The notes under the pieces are model-generated. The model ran no database searches. It was not told the DNA's origin and saw nothing but the letters and a program-made list of their open reading frames with translations. The position numbers and the translations under genes are program-made. 5,851 bases of DNA, from contig JAEXPS010000247.1 in assembly GCA_023438885.1 (NCBI GenBank), forward strand, positions 1 to 5,851, read 5' to 3'. Of this stretch, positions 1 to 5,421 are shown in pieces (positions within the stretch are counted from its first letter, which is position 1; each line of letters opens with the position of its first letter). Source of the DNA: Actinomycetes bacterium. GTDB taxonomy: Bacteria; Actinomycetota; Actinomycetes; Actinomycetales; Cellulomonadaceae.

Positions 1-591
1 GGCGCGGGCCGCGACCGCCCGCCGCTCGGCCAGCCGGGCGCCCCGGGCCGCCAGCAGCGGCGCCACCACACCTGCCAGCAGCAGGCACAACGCCAACGCG
101 AGGGCGGCCGGCGGCCAGAAGAACGCCATTGCGGTGACCGTGCCGACGCCGAGGGCGAGCGCCACCGCGGCGGGCATCAGCCCGCGCACCACCACGTCGC
201 CCACCGCGTCGACGTCGGCACCGACCCGGGCCAGCAGGTCGCCCCGGCGCAGTCGCAGCGTCGCCTCGGGCCGCCCGGCGGCAAGCCGCTCGTAGAGGGT
301 GGTCCGCAGGTTCGTCATGCCGCGCAGGGCGACGTCGTGGGACACCAGCCGGTCGACGTAGCGCAGCACGCCGCGGCCGATGCCGAACGCCCGCACCGCC
401 ACCGTGGCGATGGTCAGCTGCATCACCGGCGGCATCTGCGACGCCCGCGCGATCAGCCACGCCGAGACTGCGGCCAGCGCCACCGCGCAGCCGAGCGCCA
501 GCGTGCCGACGAGCACGGCCAGCGCCACCCGCCGAGGGTCGAGCCCCAGCAGCCGCACCGCCCGGCGCAACGTCCCGCGCGGCGCGTTCAT
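1..591 (-). CDS. cydC: CydC, heterodimeric ABC transporter subunit for cytochrome bd assembly (N-terminal part only)
   Basis: Only the first 197 codons are inside the window; the frame is open to the left edge, so the nucleotide-binding domain is missing here because of the window boundary and not because of a mutation. The visible part is the start of an ABC exporter membrane domain: hydrophobic segments at about residues 22-48, 55-72, 138-158 and 160-182. The stretch SAWLIARAS (43-51) followed by VRAFGIGRGVLRYVDRLVSHD (66-86) is typical of CydC. With CydD it forms the inner-membrane exporter of glutathione/cysteine or haem-related cargo (the substrate is debated) needed to mature cytochrome bd. 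The ATG at 591-589 overlaps the cydD stop as ATGA. A Shine-Dalgarno GAGGGGG lies 7 nt upstream, inside the cydD coding end and inside a large inverted repeat. Translation is therefore probably coupled to cydD. cydC and cydD are separate genes here, not fused as in Streptomyces. Confidence 0.93.
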   Translation of the reverse strand, partial: MNAPRGTLRRAVRLLGLDPRRVALAVLVGTLALGCAVALAAVSAWLIARASQMPPVMQLTIATVAVRAFGIGRGVLRYVDRLVSHDVALRGMTNLRTTLYERLAAGRPEATLRLRRGDLLARVGADVDAVGDVVVRGLMPAAVALALGVGTVTAMAFFWPPAALALALCLLLAGVVAPLLAARGARLAERRAVAARA

Positions 592-2327
592 CGCACCACC
601 CCCTCGCCGAGCCCGGCAGTTGATGTCGAGCCCGGCACTCCGGACTGCCGGGCTCGGCGCGAACTGCCGGGCTCGGCGAAGGTGGTGGGGGTGGAGTGGA
701 CCGTCACCACCGCGTCGGCGGTCGCGACCAGGGACGGGCGGTGGGCCACCAGCAGCACCGTGCGGCCGGCCTCGCGCATCGCCTCCACGGTGGCCAGCAC
801 CACGCGCTCGCCGGCGGCGTCGAGGTGGGCGGTGGGCTCGTCGAGCACCACCAGCGGTGCCGGTGAGAGCAGGGCCCGGGTCAGGGCCACCCGCTGGCGC
901 TGGCCCACCGACAGCCCGGCTCCGCCGTGCCCCAGCTCGGTGTCCCAGCCATCGGGCAGGTCGGCGACCACGGCGTCCAGCCCCGTGCGGGCGGCGGCGG
1001 CAGCCCGAGCCTCGTCGGACGCCCCGCCCACGAGATCGCGCAGCGTCCCCGGCTCGAGCACCGGCCGCTGGGGCAGCCACGCCACCTGGGGCCAGTAGGT
1101 CGCCGGGTCCAGAGCCGCCAGCGGCACCGGCCCGGCCCCGGGCGCGAGGAGCTCCGCCGTCCCCTCGTCGGGCCGCAGCAGCCCCAGCAGCACCTCGACG
1201 GTGGTGGTCTTGCCTGCCCCGCTGGGCCCGACGAGCGCGGTCACGCGGCCCGGCTCCAGCGTCAGGTCCAGGCCGCTCGGGGTCAGCCCGCCCGACGACC
1301 GCACGCCGACACCGCGCAGGCGCAGCGTCGCGCCGCCCAGGGGCGGGCAGGGGACGGTGCCGGCCTCGGCCGTGGGCTCCTCGATCACCGCGAACGCCGC
1401 CTGGGCCGCCGCGACGCCGTCCGTCGAGGCGTGGAACTGGACGCCGACCTGGCGCAGCGGGAGGTAGACCTCGGGCGCGAGGATCAGCGCCGCCAGCCCG
1501 GTGACGAGGTCGAGCCCGCCGTTGACCAGCCGCAGGCCGATCGACACGGCGACCAGCGCCACCGAGAGGGTGGTGAGCAGCTCGAGCACCATGCCCGAGA
1601 GGAAGGCGATGCGCAGCGTGCCCATCGTCGCGCGCCGGTGGGCGTCGCCGAGCGCCCGCACGCGGGCCGCGGGGCCGGCCTCGCGGCCGAAGGCACGCAG
1701 GGTCGGCAGGCCGGCCAGCAGGTCGAGCACCTGCGACCCCAGCCGCCCCATCGCCGCCAGCCCGCGCTCGGAGCGGCCCTGCGTCATGCGGCCGATCAGC
1801 ACCATGAAGAGCGGCACCAACGGGAGCGTGCCGACGACGATCGCGGCGGACACCCAGTCCTGGCCGAGGATGACGAGGATCGTCGCCGGCGTCACCGTGG
1901 CGGAGAGCACCAGCTGGGGCAGGTACCGGACGAAGTACGGCTCCAGGGCGTCGAGTCCACGGGTGGCCAGCGTGACCACCTCGGGGCCTCGCCCGGAGGC
2001 GAGCCAGCGCGGCCCCAGCTCCACGGCGTGGGCCACCACCCCCGCGCGCAGCTCGCCGACGGCCTTCGTCGCCGCCCGGTGGGCGAACCGCTCCTGCACC
2101 GAGGTGACGGTGGCGCGTGCGACGACCACGACCACCAGCCACGCCGCGAGGGGAGCGAGGATCGGCAGCGTCGCGCCGTCGTGCACGGCGCGGCCCAGGG
2201 CGGTGGCCAGCAGCAGCGCCTGCGCGACGACGAGCGCAGCCAGGGTGATGCCCAGCGCCACGGTCAGGGTGAGGTACCCCCTGGCCGAGCGCGCGTACCG
2301 CAGCAGACGAGGGTCGAGCGGCTTCAC
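588..2327 (-). CDS. cydD: CydD, ABC transporter ATP-binding/permease subunit for cytochrome bd assembly
   Basis: This is a 579-residue exporter half-transporter with a membrane domain (about 1-310, several hydrophobic segments beginning at 18-44 and 57-72) and a C-terminal nucleotide-binding domain (about 333-545). All ATPase motifs are present: Walker A GPSGAGKT (367-374), Q-loop Q420 in LPQRP, signature LSVGQ (472-476), Walker B LVVLDE (492-497) and H-loop H529 in AHRP. The protein pairs with CydC to form the membrane exporter required for cytochrome bd assembly. The start is GTG at 2327, 13 nt after the cydB stop, preceded by only a weak GGTGGCGGT ribosome site, so coupling to cydB is likely. 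The stop overlaps the cydC ATG. An oddity is that residues of about 550-575, a Gly/Ser/Arg-rich tail beyond the ABC domain, are encoded by a palindromic repeat cluster and look like a late addition. Assignment as CydD and not CydC rests on gene order and on the downstream gene having clear CydC features. Confidence 0.95.
   Translation of the reverse strand: MKPLDPRLLRYARSARGYLTLTVALGITLAALVVAQALLLATALGRAVHDGATLPILAPLAAWLVVVVVARATVTSVQERFAHRAATKAVGELRAGVVAHAVELGPRWLASGRGPEVVTLATRGLDALEPYFVRYLPQLVLSATVTPATILVILGQDWVSAAIVVGTLPLVPLFMVLIGRMTQGRSERGLAAMGRLGSQVLDLLAGLPTLRAFGREAGPAARVRALGDAHRRATMGTLRIAFLSGMVLELLTTLSVALVAVSIGLRLVNGGLDLVTGLAALILAPEVYLPLRQVGVQFHASTDGVAAAQAAFAVIEEPTAEAGTVPCPPLGGATLRLRGVGVRSSGGLTPSGLDLTLEPGRVTALVGPSGAGKTTTVEVLLGLLRPDEGTAELLAPGAGPVPLAALDPATYWPQVAWLPQRPVLEPGTLRDLVGGASDEARAAAAARTGLDAVVADLPDGWDTELGHGGAGLSVGQRQRVALTRALLSPAPLVVLDEPTAHLDAAGERVVLATVEAMREAGRTVLLVAHRPSLVATADAVVTVHSTPTTFAEPGSSRRARQSGVPGSTSTAGLGEGVVR
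594..687. repeat. Four-copy palindromic repeat cluster spanning the cydD 3' end and the cydC ribosome site
   Basis: Four copies of an 11-bp core occur within 76 bp. Two read CGAGCCCGGCA on the plus strand (within 604-621 and at 627-637) and two read as the complement TGCCGGGCTCG (at 646-656 and within 662-679). The outer pair is a perfect 18-bp inverted repeat (604-621 with 662-679). The inner pair is a perfect 11-bp inverted repeat with an 8-nt loop that itself contains the palindrome TCCGGA. The two right-hand copies are 16-bp direct repeats (644-659 and 663-678). Outside these, CACCACC (594-600) pairs with GGTGGTG (681-687) across a small internal loop. The whole element can form a stem of over 90 nt. 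It resembles a dispersed palindromic (REP-like) element, but dispersal cannot be tested from one window. Confidence 0.85.
599..605 (-). promoter_or_regulatory. cydC ribosome-binding site, partly hidden in a stem
   Basis: GAGGGGG on the minus strand lies 7 nt before the cydC ATG. Two of its bases belong to the 18-bp repeat arm, two to the outer CACCACC/GGTGGTG stem, and three fall in an internal loop. In the folded mRNA the site would be mostly paired. Ribosomes finishing cydD would open it, which would tie CydC synthesis to CydD synthesis. The pairing is seen in the sequence; the regulatory effect is inference. Confidence 0.55.
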
Positions 2328-2340
2328 ACCGCCACCGGGG

Positions 2341-3453
2341 TCACTTGACGACGTTGACGTCCACGCGCGGGTCGGCGAACGTCACGTGGTCGTGGTCCGG
2401 GATGTGCTGCACCGCGATCCGCTTGCGGAACACCCAGTAGCTCCATGCCTGGTAGGCCAGCACGATCGGCGTCATCACGAGCGCGACCCAGCTCATCAAC
2501 GTCAGGGTGTAGGCCGACGACGACGCGTTGTGGATCGTCAACGAGAAGTCCGGGTCGACGTTCGAGGGCATGACGTTCGGGAACAGCGACCCGAAGATCA
2601 GCACCACCGCCGCGACGATCGCCACGGCCGAGGCGGCGAACGCCTTGCCCTCGGAGCGCACGCGCGTGAACCACGCCGAGGCCGCCAGGCCCAGCGCCGC
2701 GACGACGAGGGGCGCCCATGTCCACATCTTGTCCGAGTACGCCAGCTGCAGCCAGATCGCCCAGACGGCACCGACGCCGAGGGCGACCAGCGCCAGCCGG
2801 TGGGCGGCAACCGCGGAACGGGCCTGGAAGGGACCGGCGGTCTTCAGCGACAGGAAGATCGCACCGTGCGCCAGGAACACCACGGCCGTCAGGACTCCGG
2901 TGAACAGCGCGAACCCGTTGCCGTTGGTCAGCAGGTCCCAGAACGTCCCGGTGTACTGCAGCGTGGTGCGGGTCACCTCACCGTCGACGTTGCTGATCGT
3001 GGTGGTCACCGGCTCGATCTTCAGGCCGGCGACCAGGTTGCCGAACGCCACGCCCCACAGCACGGCCGGCACCCAGGAGCCCACCACCAGGCCCCAGTAG
3101 TAGCTCCTCTGCCAGCGTGGCGACGTGATCTTGCCGCGCCACTCGAAGGAGACAATCCGCACGATCAGCGCCAGCAGGATGATCAGCAGCGCCACGTAGG
3201 CGCCCGAGAACAAGGTGGCGTACCACTCGGGGAACGCGGCGAACGTCGCGCCTCCCGCCGTGAGCAGCCACACCTCGTTGCCGTCCCACAGCGGGCCGAC
3301 GGTGTTGATCGCCAGGCGCCGCTCGCGCTCGTCCTTCGGCAGGAACGGCAGCAGCATGCCGACGCCGAAGTCGAAGCCTTCCAGGACCAGGTAGCCGGTC
3401 CACAGCACGGCGATGAGGACGAACCAGATGATCTGCAGGGTCTCGTGGCTCAT
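2341..3453 (-). CDS. cydB: Cytochrome bd ubiquinol/menaquinol oxidase subunit II
   Basis: This is the 370-residue integral membrane subunit of cytochrome bd, which pairs with CydA and supports haem d and proton delivery in the cytoplasmic membrane. The family motifs are clear: GYLVLEGFDFGVGML (20-34) and GPLWDGNEVWLL (53-64), containing the conserved acidic residues D28 and D57 (equivalents of E. coli D29 and D58). Further hydrophobic segments follow at about 80-102, 118-145, 180-205, 215-238, 245-262, 270-292 and 314-342. The C-terminus is a short charged tail. Length is normal for the family. The ATG at 3453 is preceded by GGAG 7 nt upstream, and this ribosome site lies directly after the cydA stop codon (14-nt gap). 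The same frame stays open far upstream through cydA, but that stretch is Arg/Pro-rich shadow sequence and not part of the protein. Confidence 0.97.
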   Translation of the reverse strand: MSHETLQIIWFVLIAVLWTGYLVLEGFDFGVGMLLPFLPKDERERRLAINTVGPLWDGNEVWLLTAGGATFAAFPEWYATLFSGAYVALLIILLALIVRIVSFEWRGKITSPRWQRSYYWGLVVGSWVPAVLWGVAFGNLVAGLKIEPVTTTISNVDGEVTRTTLQYTGTFWDLLTNGNGFALFTGVLTAVVFLAHGAIFLSLKTAGPFQARSAVAAHRLALVALGVGAVWAIWLQLAYSDKMWTWAPLVVAALGLAASAWFTRVRSEGKAFAASAVAIVAAVVLIFGSLFPNVMPSNVDPDFSLTIHNASSSAYTLTLMSWVALVMTPIVLAYQAWSYWVFRKRIAVQHIPDHDHVTFADPRVDVNVVK

Positions 3454-3467
3454 GTCGGGGCTCCGGA

Positions 3468-4943
3468 TCAGTACGCGAAGGACAGGGGCTTGTCGGCCTC
3501 GTCCGTCCGGTTGGCGGGGTTGTCCGGGCTGGGGTCGACCGGGTCGTCCTCGACGCCGCCGATCGCATAGCGGTGCATCAGCCGGTACCAGGCGACCGCG
3601 AGCACCCCGTAGAGCAGGGTGAACAGCGTCAGGGACAGGATCACCGCCGTCGGGCCCACCTGTTGCGAGACGCCGCGCATCGTCAGCTGCCACACCATGT
3701 CGACGCCCTGCGGGTTGGGCGCCACCACCCACGGCTGGCGACCCATCTCGGTGAAGATCCAGCCGGCCGACGAGGCAGCGAAGATCGTCGGCAGCGCCCA
3801 CACCGCCGCACGCGACAGCCACGGGTTCCCGGAGACCCGGCCCTGGCGGGTCAGCCACAGGGCGAGCAGCGCGAGCAGCGCCGCGAACCCCGCCAGCCCG
3901 ATCATCAGCCGGAACGACCAGAACGTCACCGCCAGGTTCGGGATGTAGTCGATCCCGGCGCCGTAGCGCTCCTCGTAGAGCCGCTGGAGGTCGTTGACGC
4001 CCGGCAGCTCGGCATCCCAGCGGTTGGTGGCCAGGAAGCTGGTGACGCCGCGGATCTGGAAGAAGTGGCGCACGGAGTCGGGGTCGTTCGACAGGTCGCC
4101 GATCGCCAGAAGGGTCAACGGCACGCCGGAGGCGGTCTCCATCTGCGCCTCGGCGGCGGCCATCTTCATCGGCTGCTGCTCGTACATCAGCTGGCCCTGC
4201 CAGTGGCCGGACAGCCCCACGATCACGGCGGCGATCACCATCGTCACCAGGCCCAGCTGCAGGCCCGGGCGGTAGACCGAGCTCGCCTTCTCGCCGTCGC
4301 CCGCGCGCACCAGGCGCACCATCCACCACGCGCACACCGCGGCGACGAACGTGCCGGCGGTGAGGAACGCCGCGCCGATGGTGTGCGGGAACGCCGCCAG
4401 CACCGTCGGGTTCGTCAGCACCGCGACGAGGTCCACCATCTGCGCGCGCCCGGTCTCGGGGTCGAACTCGGCGCCGACCGGGTGCTGCATCCAGGAGTTG
4501 GCCGTGAGGATGAAGTAGGCGGAGACCGTCGAGGCGGCGGCGACCAGCCAGATCATCGCCAGGTGCACCCGCTTGGGCAGCTTGTCCCAGCCGAAGATCC
4601 ACAGCCCGAGGAACGTCGACTCGACGAAGAACGCGACCAGCGCCTCCATCGCGAGCGGGGCGCCGAACACGTCGCCGACGAAGCGCGAGTACTCGCTCCA
4701 GTTCATGCCGAACTGGAACTCCTGCACGATGCCGGTGGCGACCCCGATGGCGAAGTTGATCAGCAGCAGCTTGCCGAAGAACTTGGTCAGCTTGAGCCAC
4801 TTCTTGTCGGCCGTGCGCACCCAGAGGGTCTGCATGATCGCGACGAGGGTCGACAGCCCGATCGTCAGCGGGACGAAGATGAAGTGGTAGATCGTCGTCA
4901 CACCGAACTGCCAGCGGGCCAGATCGAGTGCATCAGCTGCCAC
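3468..4943 (-). CDS. cydA: Cytochrome bd ubiquinol/menaquinol oxidase subunit I (short Q-loop type)
   Basis: This is the catalytic subunit that oxidises quinol and reduces oxygen to water at haems b558, b595 and d in the cytoplasmic membrane. From the GTG start at 4943 it has 491 residues. Recognisable residues (E. coli equivalents in brackets) are H20 (H19, b595), E100 and E108 (E99, E107), H187 (H186, b558), K260 and E265 in KMAAAE (K252, E257, quinol site), R345 and M347 in FRLM (R391, M393, b558 ligand) and E399 in the TEMGRQPW motif (E445). The spacing between E265 and R345 is short, marking the S-type Q-loop usual outside proteobacteria. The C-terminal 30 residues are acidic and Pro-rich. 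An in-frame ATG at 4976 would add 11 residues. GTG at 4943 is preferred because GGAGAG lies 6 nt before it, the upstream ATG has a weak site inside a hairpin, and homologues normally start just before the LDLARWQF segment. It is the first gene of cydABDC. Confidence 0.97.
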   Translation of the reverse strand: MAADALDLARWQFGVTTIYHFIFVPLTIGLSTLVAIMQTLWVRTADKKWLKLTKFFGKLLLINFAIGVATGIVQEFQFGMNWSEYSRFVGDVFGAPLAMEALVAFFVESTFLGLWIFGWDKLPKRVHLAMIWLVAAASTVSAYFILTANSWMQHPVGAEFDPETGRAQMVDLVAVLTNPTVLAAFPHTIGAAFLTAGTFVAAVCAWWMVRLVRAGDGEKASSVYRPGLQLGLVTMVIAAVIVGLSGHWQGQLMYEQQPMKMAAAEAQMETASGVPLTLLAIGDLSNDPDSVRHFFQIRGVTSFLATNRWDAELPGVNDLQRLYEERYGAGIDYIPNLAVTFWSFRLMIGLAGFAALLALLALWLTRQGRVSGNPWLSRAAVWALPTIFAASSAGWIFTEMGRQPWVVAPNPQGVDMVWQLTMRGVSQQVGPTAVILSLTLFTLLYGVLAVAWYRLMHRYAIGGVEDDPVDPSPDNPANRTDEADKPLSFAY

Positions 4944-4949
4944 GAGGAT

Positions 4950-4955
4950 CTCTCC
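4950..4955 (-). promoter_or_regulatory. Shine-Dalgarno that decides the cydA start
   Basis: GGAGAG on the minus strand, 6 nt before GTG at 4943. It is the best ribosome site in the region and would lie inside the coding sequence if the ATG at 4976 were used. It therefore supports the GTG start. Confidence 0.7.
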
Positions 4956-4980
4956 GTACTTGGTCGCGGTGGACATCGGC

Positions 4981-5000
4981 GCAGGTCCGCCCTGACCTGC
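4981..5000 (-). promoter_or_regulatory. 7-bp hairpin in the cydA leader
   Basis: GCAGGTC and GACCTGC form a perfect 7-bp inverted repeat around a 6-nt centre. If transcription starts near 5002, as the promoter candidate suggests, this hairpin forms the very 5' end of the cyd mRNA, where it could slow decay. Its loop contains the only, weak, ribosome-like site of the upstream ATG at 4976. As DNA it could instead be an operator at the start point. The repeat is seen; its role is inferred. Confidence 0.45.
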
Positions 5001-5008
5001 TTGAGCAG

Positions 5009-5037
5009 ACGGTAGGACGATGGACCTGGGCCTTCTG
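5009..5037 (-). promoter_or_regulatory. Candidate cydA promoter
   Basis: On the minus strand TACCGT (5014-5009) fits the actinobacterial -10 pattern TANNNT. The -35 position 17 bp upstream (5037-5032, CAGAAG) is poor and overlaps the edge of the DosR-like box, as expected for an activator-dependent promoter. A start near 5002 would place the box centre about 41.5 bp upstream, the usual position for an activator contacting RNA polymerase at the -35. In GC-rich DNA such a -10 match is weak evidence alone. Confidence 0.35.
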
Positions 5038-5053
5038 CGACTTTAGTCCCGAC
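5034..5053 (-). promoter_or_regulatory. DosR/DevR-like hypoxia box upstream of cydA
   Basis: The minus strand contains GGGACTAAAGTC (5050-5039), a perfect match to the core of the mycobacterial DosR consensus TTSGGGACTWWAGTCCCSAA. Over the full 20 bp I count 16 matches; the mismatches are in the outer positions. The region is unusually AT-rich for this window. DosR-family response regulators activate genes under hypoxia and nitric oxide, which suits a high-affinity oxidase. The box is about 90 nt before the cydA GTG. The match is seen in the sequence; binding and the presence of a DosR homologue are inferred. Confidence 0.6.
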
Positions 5054-5062
5054 CCGAGGGCA

Positions 5063-5081
5063 GTCGAACGTCCGTTCCGAC
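5063..5081. promoter_or_regulatory. Imperfect inverted repeat upstream of the DosR-like box, possible operator
   Basis: GTCGAACG (5063-5070), a 2-bp centre, then CGTTCCGAC (5073-5081) form an 8-bp inverted repeat with one extra C in the right arm. It lies about 10 bp upstream of the DosR-like box with respect to cydA. It resembles a Rex operator only loosely: the GAACG/CGTTC arms are 2 bp further apart than in the Streptomyces Rex site and the outer TGT/ACA bases are absent. A different regulator is possible. Confidence 0.3.
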
Positions 5082-5116
5082 ATCCTCGGCCACGGCGGCT
5101 CGCCGGTGCCCAGCGC

Positions 5117-5145
5117 CTGGCGCCGACGACCGCGTGTGCGATACT
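5117..5145 (+). promoter_or_regulatory. Candidate promoter for the right-hand gene
   Basis: CTGGCG (5117-5122) and GATACT (5140-5145) are spaced by 17 bp, and TG at 5137-5138 gives an extended -10 (TGN-GATACT). A start near 5152 would give a leader of about 270 nt before the GTG at 5422. It is the best sigma-70-like pattern I see on the plus strand, but it is unproven. Confidence 0.4.
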
Positions 5146-5156
5146 GACCGCGGCGA

Positions 5157-5178
5157 GGGGGCGTTCCACACCGCCCCC
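5157..5178 (+). promoter_or_regulatory. Stem-loop near the start of the putative leader
   Basis: GGGGGCG and CGCCCCC form a perfect 7-bp stem with the loop TTCCACAC, starting about 5 nt after the predicted transcription start. No U-tract follows, so it is not a normal intrinsic terminator. It may protect the 5' end of the transcript. Confidence 0.35.
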
Positions 5179-5229
5179 GATCCAGCAGGGCCGCAGCTCC
5201 GAAGCGCGTCGAGCGCGCCAGCCGCCGCT

Positions 5230-5269
5230 CCGCCCCAGCCGGCTCCCGATCGGAGCCGCACCGGGGCGG
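5230..5269 (+). promoter_or_regulatory. Two-tier stem-loop in the leader of the right-hand gene
   Basis: The inner stem CGGCTCC/GGAGCCG (5240-5246 with 5252-5258) has a 5-nt loop CGATC. The outer stem CCGCCCC/GGGGCGG (5230-5236 with 5263-5269) is separated from it by a 3/4-nt internal loop. This gives 14 perfect pairs in 40 nt, more regular than the surrounding sequence. No U-tract follows. If the gene is RNase E/G, a leader hairpin could serve feedback control as in E. coli rne; this is inference. Confidence 0.4.
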
Positions 5270-5292
5270 GCACCGCAGGCGATGGCGCCGGA

Positions 5293-5330
5293 CCGCGGGG
5301 GCCGCGGCGACACCGACGACTTCCGTCGCC
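5293..5330 (+). repeat. Small overlapping inverted repeats in the leader
   Basis: CCGCGG is repeated around GGG (5293-5298 and 5302-5307), giving a 6-bp stem with a 3-nt loop. GGCGAC (5306-5311) can pair with GTCGCC (5325-5330). The two share two bases and would compete. Short GC repeats like these are common by chance in such DNA, so the meaning is uncertain. Confidence 0.25.
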
Positions 5331-5365
5331 ACGCCAGGTGCGCGAGCGACGACCGACCGGCCCGA

Positions 5366-5399
5366 GCGGCACCGTGACAGTGTGGGCACGGTGAGCCGC
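5366..5399 (+). promoter_or_regulatory. Stem-loop just upstream of the ribosome site of the right-hand gene
   Basis: CACCGTG (5370-5376) and CACGGTG (5387-5393) pair perfectly around a 10-nt loop. Below a 2-nt bulge (AG) the stem continues as GCGG/CCGC, giving 11 pairs. It ends 9 nt before the AGGAG ribosome site (5409-5413), so it could affect ribosome loading, or act at the DNA level as an operator. Confidence 0.4.
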
Positions 5400-5421
5400 C
5401 GGGCACCCAGGAGCACCCAGC

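Larger units (their letters stand above)
4944..5421. other. Divergent intergenic/regulatory region between cydA and the right-hand gene
   Basis: There is no credible gene here. The open frames on both strands are Arg/Pro/Ala-rich compositional shadows without good ribosome sites. The left third (4950-5081) holds the cydA control elements: ribosome site, hairpin, promoter candidate, DosR-like box and another inverted repeat. The right part (5117-5421) holds a possible plus-strand promoter and a GC-rich leader with several stem-loops before the 5422 gene. I found no U-tract terminator and no convincing Rex operator. Confidence 0.7.

Noticed and set aside
604..679. CRISPR-like or IS terminal repeats
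   Set aside because: Units are only 11-18 bp, nested as inverted pairs, without regular spacers, no transposase and no target-site duplication in the window.
1501..3570. Long plus-strand open frame (689 codons) antisense to cydD/cydB, and similar ones at 927-2348 and 3573-5015
   Set aside because: Arg/Gly/His/Gln-rich translations without domains, lying exactly opposite well-supported genes. Long antisense open frames are expected in very GC-rich coding DNA.
3454..4800. In-frame upstream extension of cydB giving an 819-residue product
   Set aside because: The extension runs through cydA in another frame and is Arg/Pro/Ala-rich without family similarity. The ATG at 3453 has a ribosome site and matches the CydB N-terminus.
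5230..5269. Intrinsic terminator
   Set aside because: A strong stem but no following U-tract, and its position between divergent genes gives no transcript that should end there.
4928..5377. Small plus-strand gene in the intergenic region
   Set aside because: It overlaps the cydA start and its control sites, has no ribosome site, and its translation is Arg/Pro/Ala compositional noise.
4944..5421. Rex (NADH-sensing) operator expected upstream of actinobacterial cydA
   Set aside because: No TGTGAAC...GTTCACA-like site was found. The closest repeat (5063-5081) has wrong arm spacing and lacks the outer bases.
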